Source: Drosophila miranda (taxonomy: Eukaryota > Arthropoda > Insecta > Diptera > Drosophilidae). Taken from it: 64,000 nucleotides of DNA. The position numbers were made by a program, and so were the translations under genes. How positions within the stretch are numbered: the stretch's first letter is position 1; every line of letters starts with the position of its first letter. The stretch is taken from positions 3,844,001 to 3,908,000 of the forward strand of contig NC_046675.1 of the NCBI RefSeq assembly GCF_003369915.1, read 5' to 3'. The notes beneath the pieces were generated by a model. That model worked only from the letters and a program-made list of their open reading frames with translations. It was not told the origin of the DNA and made no database searches. Below, in pieces: positions 36,301-48,054 of the stretch.

Positions 36301-39300
36301 TGTGTGTGTGTGTAACCTTGTTAACTTTCTGGCTTAAAAGCATCTTTATAAATACGTTTTATTTATTTATGCTGGCATCGACCCAGAAGTTCGTTAGACG
36401 AAACACTTTTACGTTATAATGTGTTCCAGATTCGTTTATACGAAACATTTCTTAGTGGGAGGGAGGTCCTGGGAGAGGAAGTAAATCAAAGTTTACATGT
36501 CAGACCGTTTCAGGCAGAAGCCAATGTCTTAAGTGAATGCTGTTGTGATTGATTCATTGATACTCGCACATACAACGGTTGTATCTGAATGGTATTTGGT
36601 TTGGTTCTCATTGCCGTTCCTTAAGCTTCTTCCCACGCACCCAATGAACTTTGGTGTTTCGTTTAGCATGAGCTGCACGAAATGCGAATGCAATTCTCAC
36701 CAGTATAAAATGCTACCCCTTTCTCTGGTCTTGGGCCCGTTTTTCGTTCTCACATTCCCCTCTTTTACAATAACGTTCTCTTGGGCTAAGCTCCCACCCA
36801 ATCCCTGCCCCTAGCCAATGCAAACTTTGACCGTTTGGGCAAGTGACCCGTGCACAGACTGTGATTTCTTTTTACGGGCAACCCAACCCCACTCAGACAG
36901 ACAATGCAACCAGGGGAGGCAAGTCGAGCATGTCTGTGTGTGTGACATTAACATTTAGTTGACCTCTTTCGTTGCGGCCAAGGGTGCATCAGGTGTGGAA
37001 ATCAATAGCCAGAGCTGCCCACTCTTTCCCTTAAGCCCTGTTTTTCTCTTGCCTCTCGCGCCGGCAGTAATGATTTTCAATTAAGTTTACTTTCAGCCCA
37101 GGGAAATTATGAACCGGCCCCAACTGCTGCCCCAACCCCCGAGAAAACGCTTCAAGGGCTTCCCCCAAGTTGCCAGCTCAAATCACTTCTAATGGGCTTC
37201 ATGTTTACAGCGTCAATTGAGAGAAAGCCGCTTTGCCTTTTGGCTAGTTTGGCGGAAGCCAGAAGCCAGACCCCAAACAAGCAGCAAGAAGAAACCAAAT
37301 GCTGCTCAAGTTACTCATCTGTCAGACTGGGCCTGGGCCTGGGCCTGGAGGCAGCCAGACGACAAGAGACAAAAGAAATTACCTCAATTACTGGGCTAAT
37401 TTTTAGGCTGTTTCCCCACAGAAAAAGTGAAACAACAACAACATGGAAAATCAGAGCACAGAAGCGTTGTAGCTATTTGCTTAACTAATTACAGAAATCA
37501 AGAGCTTGACTCCCGTAATGAAATAAATACGGAATAAATGTGCCCGCGGCCACTGCGGCCACCGCGGACAGCCGACCGACCTCCGTTCGGGTGTCACTCT
37601 GCGGCGGAAGTGGACGGCCATGTTTTAAATTGGAGTTGCGGGGCCGCCCCCCAGCCACCCAGCAGCCACTTCCGAGAGCTGTCAGAACTGGGCGCGGTGG
37701 GGGAGTATCTGCTGTGATGCATTTGCTGTTATTTAGCTTTTAATGAATTGTTTGCGGTTCTCGCTTTGGGCCCTCAGCTGTCATAATTCTCCGTCTTGGG
37801 CAACCTTTTGTCCAAGGGATAAAAGTGTGCTATGCAATTGAGTTGTTCAACATGGCATTCAACATGGGGTCCATCCCCATTTTGGTTAGGGTTTCGGCTC
37901 GTCTCGATTGGGGTTTTTCTCAACATCTTGCCAGGAATCTTTGATGTTGACGGAGAGACTTCGGCTCGGCTCGGACTGAGCTGAGCAGAGCTGAGTGTGA
38001 GGTTGCCCATTGTATAGAGATCTGAGTAAAGTTCAAAGTGATTTTGCTGAATGGCTCAAGTGTGGATTCCAAGTAAATTGTGGCAATAGCGGGAATTAAC
38101 TAAATCTGTGGCAGAGTTAACCCGCACATTTCATCAAAACAGGGTACGGCAGGGTAGACAATTGTGACACAATCCCCGAAAGCGAATTACAGAAATTAAT
38201 TTAAATAAATAAATTTAAATGGAACTGTACAGGAGAGTGATCTCTATGCCCGGCGGGGCCTGGAAACCGCTTAGGAATCGTTCATGCATAGCAGATTTGC
38301 GCACTCTAATTGGTCCCTCCTGTGCGGGACTCCCATATCCCAATGAATACGAATACGAATATATGAGTGGTAGTATATTCACATCGTTGACATTTCGAAC
38401 GGGTGTGCTGGTACTGAGAGGTACTCGACCTAGCCGCAGAAGTAGGCAAAATATTGAACACTTGAATGAACCAGGGGCAGGGACAACGGACAGCGAACAG
38501 GGGCAAATGCTTTTGTCATTAAACAGGATTAGTGTGCAAATATCGCCCAATATTCGTGTGCCTGGAGAGCGGCTTAGTCTGAGCTACTTGCCACAAAAAA
38601 ATATACATGTGTACATGGAATATGAAATCATGAAAAATGGTGACATTTGTGAAGAGCTCGAAATTAGTTTCTTTTTTGGGTGCTCAGTATTCGGTTATTG
38701 TCCGGCAACGCCATGGGAAGCCCGACCAAATGACACGCGACCCGGTCGGATGGAACAGAGGGAAAGTCAAACCTCAGATCTAGATCTGATGACAGAGCTG
38801 TGGAATATGTTTTGATTAAGGCACAGCCATAGAAATATCATCTAGATAAGGCCGAGCAGTGCGCACGGGAATCAAACGCCAGTCGCCACCACTAAATGCC
38901 GCACTACGATAATCCCCTCTGCGTCAGATACGACTGTACAGATAGGATTGGTTGGGTCCTGATTCCTGTTACCTTTTTATCCGTTCCCATTACGATTGCC
39001 ATTGCAATTGGATTGTAATTACTTTGGTGATTGTGTATGTGTGTATGTATGTAATTATAATGTCATCGTCTGCTTTTTGCGTCATCCTTGGAGAAAAGAA
39101 CAATGCCAGAGGGTGAGAGACAGAGAGCACCCTTTCCGTTTGGTTCTGTTTGGTCCGTTGGTCCTTTTGTTTCCCGTCTACTCACAAGCATATCAGGTTA
39201 CACCTCTTCTTGAATGCTTTTCCCCGCCCATCCTTTCTCCCCGCTTTTTGCTGAAGGTAAAGCGTAATTAAGTAAACGCAATTGCAGAACAGGCAGACAG

Positions 39301-41462
39301 ACAGAGAGAGAGAGTGAGAGCTACCAAAAAAAGCATTTCCGACTAATTAAAAACGTAAGCGCAACTGTCAAAATAATTCTGGCACAAGGTGAAAGTCCCC
39401 TCAAGCCATTAAACGATCATTCAGCAATATTTGTGCTGCCAGGCATTAATCATACCGAACCGAGCCCAAGTTCTATGATCGAGCGATAAGCCAGTCACAG
39501 AGGCAGCCACACGTCAGCTGGGGCAAGCGCCAAGCGCAGCAGGAGTCGACACTTGGACGAGGGCGAGATCGGATCCTTAATTGGGGTAAGCCGAGAACGA
39601 GCACGGGCCGCAGAAGCAGCGACCCTCGCACAACCTGACATTCCTTATCGACCAGATCAGCGGCGCGAGCACGCGTAAATGAAATGAAAATGATCATTAT
39701 TAAAAAAACGGTGGAAGACCTAAACGAGAGGGAGTGAGTCCTCCCTCGGTCGAGTCCCCTCACTTTTTTTGTCTTCTTTGTATTTCTGATCCGAGTTCAT
39801 AAAATAAAAGTGCAAACACATTCGTAAAGTTGTGTTCTCTTTTTTTTAATTCAACACATGCCTTAATCGAGCTGCATGGAAATTCGATCTCTCATTTGGT
39901 ATGCAGAATTTTGAAAGCCGACTAAGTGGGGTTAACATGCCAGACACATATTCTTCGTTTTTTTTTTTTTTATCAATAAACTGCAGTTTTGGGTCATAAA
40001 CAGCTGTAGGAACAGGACCCTGTTTGTAGGTCACTTTCGGTGCTGAGGGTTCATTCATTCATTTTGCATATGATACCGGAGCATTGTCAGTCTGTCAATC
40101 AGTCAGTAAAATTCGGTAAAATTCATTCACAAAAACAAAAATTGTGCATTGAATTTCATTTACGCAAATGGTTATGTAACTCGATATGCTGGCCAGATCG
40201 AAGGTCCCTAAATCGATGTCCGACCGGTTAAGCGCCTTTCTGGACAAATTCGAGGTCAGCTAATGGCGATTGCCGCACAATCGATTTTTTCGAATCGAAT
40301 CTAATCGAACAATAGACTCCTGCAGCCATTTGCATCCTTCAGCAACTACTTAATGTCTCGTATAACATTTACCCAACATATTTTCGGACTTATCGGGTCC
40401 ATCGCATCTCCCAGCTACTTATTTTGTGTCTTTCCTGCGAAGAGATTTGTGTCACCTCCCTTTGTCCCTGACGATTATACAAAATTGGCCCAACCAAGAT
40501 TGAGGGAACAAGTGAAATTGTAGCCTCATTGAAGCAGAACGTTTGACTTTTTGGTTTCAGGTTGGTTCAGAGGATCCTAATCTGGGTCTTTGTCTGAGTA
40601 GCTGAGCCTAAGTAGCTGGCCTGGCCGAATGTTTTCAAATGTCTTCTCGGACCTACCTGGAGAGCATGGCTGCGTCCTGGGGCCCGCCAGGACCCGGGTG
40701 TGGCAGTTGCGGGATCGGCGTTATCAGCGTGGAGGCGCCGTTTTTCTTGGCCGGCTCGCTGCGGCTCAGGATGCTGGAGATGGAGAAGCTGGTGAAGCCG
40801 TTCGATCCCGTGGTGGCCTTGTTCCCGTTACTGCTCCCATTGCTGTCGTTGCTGTTGGCCCCAATGGAGGCCGCTGCGGCCGCCGCCACCGCTGCCGCCG
40901 CAGCCGAGGCGCAAGTGTTGTTGTGGTTCAATGTCTTGCTGTTGTTGTTGTTCAGGCTGTGCCCCTGCAGCTCCTCGCAGCCATTCCGCTCCGGCGACTT
41001 GGGCGGCGGACTGAGCCGTTCCCCAAGCTGCTGCTGTATATGCTGGTGGTGGGCTGTGGGGGTCAGGGCGTGCTGCAGCAGTGCGGGATGTGTGACCGGA
41101 TGTCCGGAATGCAGATGGCCGAAACTGTGCAGCGCATGATGCAGTGCCACCGGATGGCCGCCCAGCGTGCTCAGATGATGTTGCAGATGGTGGTGCAACA
41201 CCGCCGGCGGCACGGCGCCTCCATTGGGACTGTGGTGGTAGTGGCCCGTTGTGGCCGCCGACGAGGATGTGGGCGTGCCGGCGGCTGTGTTGGGCGTGGA
41301 GCGGTGCGTTGGGGTGGCCGGTGGCGTGCTACCGTCGGCGGAACGAGCCGGCGAACGCTCCAGCGGACTATCGCGGCCGTTGCTCATTCCGGCGGCACCC
41401 AAAGGACTCGGCTCGGGACTGGACACCACACTGATATCGACTTCAGCCTCGGAGGAAGACAT
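33348..41462 (-). CDS. Hmx: NK-class homeobox transcription factor Hmx
   Basis: Coding exons 41462-40657, 35959-35850 and 34204-33348 join in phase (1773 nt) to 590 residues, with donors GTAGGT and GTAAGT and CAG acceptors. The homeodomain is at about 464-523, with [16 protein letters not shown], Gln50 and [13 protein letters not shown]. It is followed by the HMX-specific AAELEAAN and [11 protein letters not shown] block, so assignment to the HMX/NK5 family is firm. Exon 1 carries His-rich, Asn-rich and poly-Ala stretches and, at about 223-234, [12 protein letters not shown]. This resembles the EH1/TN repression motif that binds Groucho. Exon 2 encodes a Trp/Pro-rich segment ([19 protein letters not shown]). 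Exon 3 adds poly-Asn and poly-Gln/His runs and an acidic stretch ([13 protein letters not shown]) before the homeodomain. HMX proteins are nuclear DNA-binding factors of neural and sensory development. The first ATG of exon 1 was chosen as the start; an untranslated upstream exon cannot be excluded. See the extension entry for the frame beyond the UAG. Confidence 0.93.
34205..35849 (-). other. Hmx intron 2 (1.6 kb)
   Basis: Bounded by GTAAGT (35849) and TTTGCAG (34205). It contains GT-rich microsatellite sequence near 34.6 kb, a short CTG run near 34.97 kb and the inverted-repeat element at 35158-35516. No exon-like open frame was recognised. Confidence 0.75.
35158..35516. mobile_element. CACTGAG-type inverted-repeat element in Hmx intron
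   Basis: The left end CACTGAGCGAAATAAAC and the right end GTATTTTTCTCAGTG form imperfect terminal inverted repeats around about 330 bp of AT-rich, non-coding DNA. The right end is followed by TA, as in the copies at 17.4 and 27.8 kb; the left flank is TG. The interior does not obviously match the 17.4-kb copy, so kinship rests on the ends. Confidence 0.4.
35960..40656 (-). other. Hmx intron 1 (4.7 kb)
   Basis: Bounded by GTAGGT (40656) and TTACAG (35960). It contains GGGCCT repeats at about 37327-37348 and a 198-codon plus-strand open frame at 38219-38815 without a recognisable domain. Large first introns of homeobox genes often hold enhancers, but no specific element can be called here. Confidence 0.7.
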
Positions 41463-42119
41463 GGCACTTATTTTTGGTAACTTAGTTCTTAATTTATTTA
41501 ATCACACTTCAATCTTATCTTTTCCACCAGTCTATAGTTCACTCAATGAAACTGCGGGCCAAGTGCCACGAAAATCTGTGGTTGTTGAGGAAAACGGAGA
41601 TTTTCCGCTGGCGAGCACAACCGAGAGACAGAGAGACACGTCTGCACCGTTTGATCAACGTTTCGCATTTAAATTCAAATGTTTCTGTTAACAGACGCAA
41701 AAGTCCTCGACAGGGTCTCAGTCCTCCGTGTCCTCTGCCTGTTTCTCAGTCTATGCATTGGTGTATGCGTGTACGTGTGTTTGTGTGTGTGTGGGAAAGC
41801 GATCGTTTAGTATTTTTATTGTTTCAGTCTCTAGATTTTTAACCCCCGGTCTCGTGTCCGTGTCCGTGTCCGTGTTTGTGTCCGGAGAGCTGCCTCTGCC
41901 TGCTGCTGCGTCGCGTCGCTCGACTGAAACTGAAACCCACTGAGGTGGTTGGTTGGCTGCCAGCTCTGGAAATTCTTTTGGTCTTTGCGCTAAATGGTTT
42001 TTCACCAGTTTACAGCACACACACACACACACACACACGCAGAGAGAGATCCAGAGCCATCGCTAAAGTGCGTGTGCTGAGAGCGTGATATACCTGTGTG
42101 TCTGTACTGCTACCCCTCT

Positions 42120-44610
42120 GGGAGGGTGTGTCCCACTCTCTCTCTCTCGCACTCTCTTACCCAGTCTCTCTCGCTCTTTCTCTTTCTGTCGCTCGCTCTG
42201 TCTCTCTTTCTGGCAGGGTTGTTGCTTGCTTTTGCTGCCTGCTCTTCCTATTTCCATTCCACTTGCAACTGGGAACTTCTTTTCGTTTATTTCGACAATT
42301 GCACTGCAACCGCATCGACAGACACTTTTTCTGTGGCAGGAGCAAAAAGCTTGAAAATTGCCAAGAAGGAGCAGAGCCAGGAGCAGAGGCAGGGGCAGGG
42401 GCAGAGGAGCAGCAGCAGAAGGCATAGAAGAAGCAAAGTTTCCATTCGAGCCAGGGAAACACTTGGCATTTGGAACATGCCTAAAGTGAGGGCGCACTCG
42501 GCTCGACTTTCGAGCTACTCGTTCGTATACACGGTGTGGATGTGGATGTGGGTGTGGATGTGGGTGTGAGTGTGGGTGTGAGTGTGGGTGCAAGTGTGTG
42601 TCTATTGAAATGCCAATATAAAATCAATCAATTGCCACCTAACAGAGGTCAAGTGCTGCTCTGTGGCGCCATTGAAATTTTCCTGTTGCCGCCACGCAGC
42701 AGCACACAGCAGATGGGAACTTTTTTGACCAGAAGTGTTGGGGAATACATGTTTTAATTGATTGCAACTTTGCGGTTAACTGTTTGAGTGGATGCATTTG
42801 TATCGAAAAGCGAATCACGCGGATCAAGTGACGGGTGTTCCGGGATTTAGGGTATTGAAAAGGCTTAAAATCAAAATAAATGAACAATAGAATTATACAA
42901 AACAAACTCAATTCATATAATATTCATACAGCCATCAGAACATATCATGGGTGGGGTTTATTCCATTTGCTATTTCATCTATGATAGTTTGAATGATAGT
43001 CAAAACATGCTAGTATTTTGTAAATTTCCATTGATCCATACTAAAATTTTACATTTGAAAAATTTCTAAACAAAAACCAAGTCTTTTATCAGTCTTTTAT
43101 TTTATTATAATACAAAAATAAAATAGCTTTAAAATTCCATTCATTATTGTTTTCAGATTCTATAAAGCATATATCGAATATATGCTGTATCCCACATATG
43201 TATTTGAATTTCCATATGAAAGCACTACCTCTTAATAAGGACCTTCCCTACTTCCAATCGCCTTTGAAGTACATTTACATATGACCCAAAACGACTTCTC
43301 AAGCAAAATTCTCTTCTCTCCCATTGCCGGACATCTTCGGAGCTTAATGCACTACTGTGTTCCATTCCACGACGTTCCGCTCTACGGGGAGAGAAACCTC
43401 CCTCATGTGCACACCATATACAGGCGGCCATTTTTACAACTGAGCGCTGCACAAACGGAGTGGAAATGAGATGAAAACTTTGCAGGCGGAGAGAGCGCAA
43501 CTGGGACAGAGAGAGATGGAGATACAGAGAGAGAGAGAGAGGCAAATTGAATTTTTAAATGCTTTCGCTTTTTATGAGACAACCACGAAGCATTCAAAGA
43601 GTGTTGCAAACGATTTGCCCGAAACAAAAAAAAAACATTAGGCGAGTCAATTACACGGAGAGAGACACGCCAAAAGAGCGAGAGAGTCTTTCTCTCCACT
43701 CTCTTCCTCACCCTTTCTGTGTCTCTCTCTCTCTCTCTCTTTCTCTCGCCCTGTGTCTCTGGGAAGGCGTGGCCAAGTCAGGGGCCAATGAGATGGCCCG
43801 ATTTGGCCTGCTCTGGCGCTGAAGAACACTCAGCGACGGCAAAAACGAATTGAGACCAAAACGAGATAAAAGTTGAAACATTTCCAGCTCAGACAGCGAT
43901 GCCGAAATATGCGTAGAAATTCATGCGCAATTACATTTATCCTGTTTAGAAGATTGCTTTTGCCAAAGTGCGTCTCCTCCAAGTGATGACACGGCAACCC
44001 CTATGCCCCATACCCTACACCCCATACCCTATAGATTACCCTACACTCTTCCGAGCCAGTGGGAGGGTGGGCATCCGTAACACATTTTCCCATCCGAATT
44101 TCCCACTGTGCATTGCTTGGTTTTGATTCGTTTTTGTGTAAGTATTTATGCGGATAAAAGGGGGGGAGTCACCGGGTTCAAATAGTTTCCGACACTTAGG
44201 CTTAGGTTGTCCCACTTCCGTTTCGGACCCCAATCCTCCAATGGAAATTGCGTTTGTGGTTGTCTTCTTTCCCCAGTGAACTTCGCTTTGCATTGATTGC
44301 ATTGCATTTGAGCCGAATATGAAAGGGCAGCGGGCCAGGAACCACCTGGAACCCACACCGTCCCACACACGGCAACAACCGGAGAGAGAACCCATTAATC
44401 TCAATCCCTGACCACTGGCCGGGGCAAGCCACAAAAATTCCAAAAGCTCTTTTGCTTGGAACATTTAAAAGAAATAACAAACTGCTCAACTGTCGGACAA
44501 AACGATTTCTACAACAAATTGCACTGCAATAAAAGCAGTGCAGAGAGCGAGAGAGAGAGAACCGATAGAGAGAAAGCCGAAAGAGATGGACAGAGAGAAA
44601 GTAAAAGAGC
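42120..44610. promoter_or_regulatory. GAGA-rich 5' flank of Hmx
   Basis: Clusters of CTCTC/GAGAG at about 42135-42220, 43500-43545, 43670-43750 and 44545-44605. Such repeats bind GAGA factor, keep promoters open and are common in Polycomb response elements of developmental genes. The location 0.7-3.1 kb upstream of the Hmx ATG makes that role likely, but plain TC microsatellites would look the same. Confidence 0.4.
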
Positions 44611-45272
44611 CGTAAGCAATGCAGACAACTTTGCCAGTGTGTATGTGTGGGTGTGTGTGTGGGTGTGTATGTTTTTGAGCGTGTCTGTGCATGCTAGGGG
44701 CCCAAGGAGAAAGCGGCTCTAATTGACGTACGAGCAAAGTGGGAGTTGCAATTTTCATTGACTCCACTTTAGTTTTCCGAGCCACACAGCAGGCAGAACG
44801 AGCCCGACACACACACACACACACACAAGCGAAGACCCACACTAGCACAGCTTTGGATGACGAGAGAGGAGAGCGATGCGATGCAATGCGATGCGATGGA
44901 GAAGAGCTTGCTCGACTTAACTGCAATTAATTTGGCAATTGAAGCTGGCTCTCACAAAACTAACATTATCTCACCCTCCCGAGACACACTATATTTCCAT
45001 TTCGGAATTTGGAAATTTTGGAAGTTTCGATTTTCAAACACACACAGACACACACACACACACACACACACATTCAGCAAATGGCCGGTGAGGTGGCCTT
45101 TGTTTGTTTGTTTGGATAGCATTTTGCATAATAGGCGAAAAGCATGCCGAAACAATAAACGTGGAGTGGACATGGCAGGAACCAGAATGAATGAATGACT
45201 GAATGAATGGATAGAATGGAATGGTTAAAAGCAAATGGAGTTGTAGGCCCCACCACCTCCCACACACTACAC

Positions 45273-45313
45273 TATACCATACCATACCATACCATACCAT
45301 ACCATACCATACC
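45273..45313 (+). repeat. ACCAT pentanucleotide repeat
   Basis: About eight tandem ATACC units, nearly perfect. Confidence 0.85.
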
Positions 45314-48023
45314 CACCCATCACATCATTATCATCCTTTTGGCTATTTGCGGCTATTAGTCAGCTAAATTTGTGTGACGCGCTATTCCTTCGCTTTTGGG
45401 GCTTGGCTTTTGTCTTCTTTCAGAATGCAGAACAATGGCGCGGGGCGGGCATGGCATGGAAATATGAAAGCGCACAGAAGTGGAGCGCGAAGTGGAGGCG
45501 GAACACACGCAAAACCAGCAAAAACCCATCGAACCAACCCATAACCAGAGCCAGCAGGACCCACCCCAAAAACCACCTACGACCAACCACCCACCAACCC
45601 CACAGTGCTCGTAAATAACGCTTTAGACTTTGATTTAAATAAATTGTATTGCGAACGGTAATATTTTATGATTTCAACAGTTTCCGTTTCCGTTGCGTTC
45701 CGTTCCGATTTTTTTTTTCGCTTTTCCCCGCCTACCGCCCGGATATACATACCTCCATATATGTATCCCTTTCTGGCCGCCCTGATTGAGCGCCATTTCT
45801 GGGCGCATAAGTTTTACGAGTGTTAGAACATTTTACGTTCCTTCAAGAGACCAAAATACATATGTATATAGAGCACAGAAGAGCAGGCAATCAATTGAAA
45901 TCTAAATATAAAATATTAAATGGTAAATGGAAAATGGGGAAAAGGGAAAACTTTGGCCAGTATATAATTCCCTTTTGGTCTGCAAGCATTTCTAATTAAA
46001 CCAACAAGTGCAGAACAGAACACGAACAATGGCCAAAAGCATTTACGGTTTTGATTTTAAACAATTATTTTGTATTATTCACAATCAAGAGAACGCTATC
46101 GAGCCTGACCATCCGACCAGCCACCGTCCGTAGACCAAACAAAGGGACCGCCAACAGTATAAAATTACCAATTTGCAGCAGAATCGGGCTTGAGGCGGGG
46201 GAATCTGTTGAGAAGAGGCTGGTAGAGCCCGACAGCGACTCACAACAGAGAGAGATAGAGACAGAGAGAGACAGAGAACAACGATTGTTGTGCGAATTGA
46301 ATCCTTTTGCCTGGCAGTACTCTTGGAAATCAAGGGCGTAGAACCAGCCCCCGAGGTCCGGGGAGGGACGAATCCGATATGGCTCTGTGGCCAGCACAGC
46401 GTCGGAAAATTGACAGATAAATTATTGGTTTAATTTGCTTGGCCCGAGGGTAGGGCGCAAACGATCTGTGAAATGGAAATAAGGAGGAAAACTAATCATA
46501 ATTGTGTACTTGGATAATATAAATAGATAATATAAATATATTGTGTATCAGTCCTGGACGGATAACACTTTTAGATATACATAAATACTAGTTTCTAGTT
46601 ATGTAAAAGATGAAAAAAGCGACGAACTTCAAACAGTTTCCCTATATATTGGAATGTATGTATGTGTACAAGATCGAATATAAAAGGGTTGTATTTTGTT
46701 GAATATTTATATTATTTATGGCCAGTTTCGTTTTAAAGAAATATACATATTCGAAACATAATTCAAATGTCACCCATACGACATGTACAACATGGATACA
46801 AATTAAATATGCATGGAGAAGCCATCTTGGCAGTGTTCTATTGTGCCTTTCAAAGTCTATTGGGTTGATGTTGATGTTCCCTACGAATGGAGAACCCTTC
46901 ATTCACCTTTCCCCCTGCTCACCACCCTTAGCAGATCGTGATGATGCCCCTGGCTTTTGTGTGCCGCCTAATTTTGCAACTGAATGCTTGCCGGCAAAAG
47001 GATCGCACAGGACCCACTTGAAAGACGATCGCGGATTAATGCGATTAACTTACAGTTGATTTCAGCACAAAAATAAAGAAAAAATCGCTGAATGGGCGCG
47101 GCATCCGAATGAAAATGAAAAGTAAAAGTTTCAAATTTAACGGGAGATGAGATCCTGGCAACCGTGCGGTGCTCGGCATCGATGTCGGCGCGCACAAACA
47201 CTGCGAAAATCGCGCTAAAGTCCTTAATGACGCTAGGATGCGCACGCACAACAGAGACAAACGGACAAACCGCCGACAGGAGGACAAAGGACTCACCGAT
47301 AAACAGACAGACATACACTCGGAGAGCGGCAAATAGCAGCTAAGACTTAATTATTTTATAAGACGACCCCTGGCTCAACGGGGGCCCGAGAGGACCGCCC
47401 AGAGTGCGTGTGTTGCAGAGTGTTCCTGCCCCTGCCTGCCTCCTTGCGGTTGCTGCACCCGTGTAGCTCAATTGGCCTTCAAAGGCGAAGAAGAATCACC
47501 CGCACCGCACCGCCCCGCCCGACCCCGTCTCAGCCGACTCTGGTCAAAAGGAAATATCAATTTGTCGCCACATCATAAAAAGCAATGCAATAAAATTACC
47601 TCCCACCATTTACAGACACCTAACCAGCCAGCCAGCCAGCCAGCCATCCCAACCACCCAGCCACCCAGCACATACTCGTATAGAGAGCCCCTCTATCTCT
47701 CTGTCAAATCCCACATTCAATTTCGCACTGCTTTGTGCGCAAAATCCCCAAAGGAATCAGCACGGAGTCCGCCTTCTACCCACACAAAGCCTCAACTCAA
47801 CCAGCAAGGAATAGCAAGGCAGAGGGAAAAACAAAGATAAAACGGGAATCACATCGTAAATGGCAAATGCAATTCGCGTATTTTATGACGCGCCGTTTTG
47901 ATGGCGCAAAAGTGCCACCCATCTAGAGATACACCCCATAGCCACGTCCCCAACCATCCAGCTATCCAGCCGCCCAGCCACACCTCCAGCTGAGAGGTCT
48001 GGCACAATGGCTCATAGAGCTGC

Positions 48024-48054
48024 GGCTGGGGCTGGGGCTGGGGCTGGGGCTGGG
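48024..48054 (+). repeat. GGGGCT hexanucleotide repeat
   Basis: About five GGGGCT units. On the minus strand it reads as a Pro/Ala or Gln/Pro repeat inside an otherwise unremarkable open frame. Confidence 0.8.

Noticed and set aside
40629..41480. 283-codon plus-strand frame
   Set aside because: Antisense shadow of Hmx exon 1, whose minus-strand product has a conserved repression motif and correct splicing.
42063..42593. 176-codon minus-strand frame
   Set aside because: Produced by GT-rich and CTCTC repeats (His-Pro and Arg-Glu runs); not a gene.
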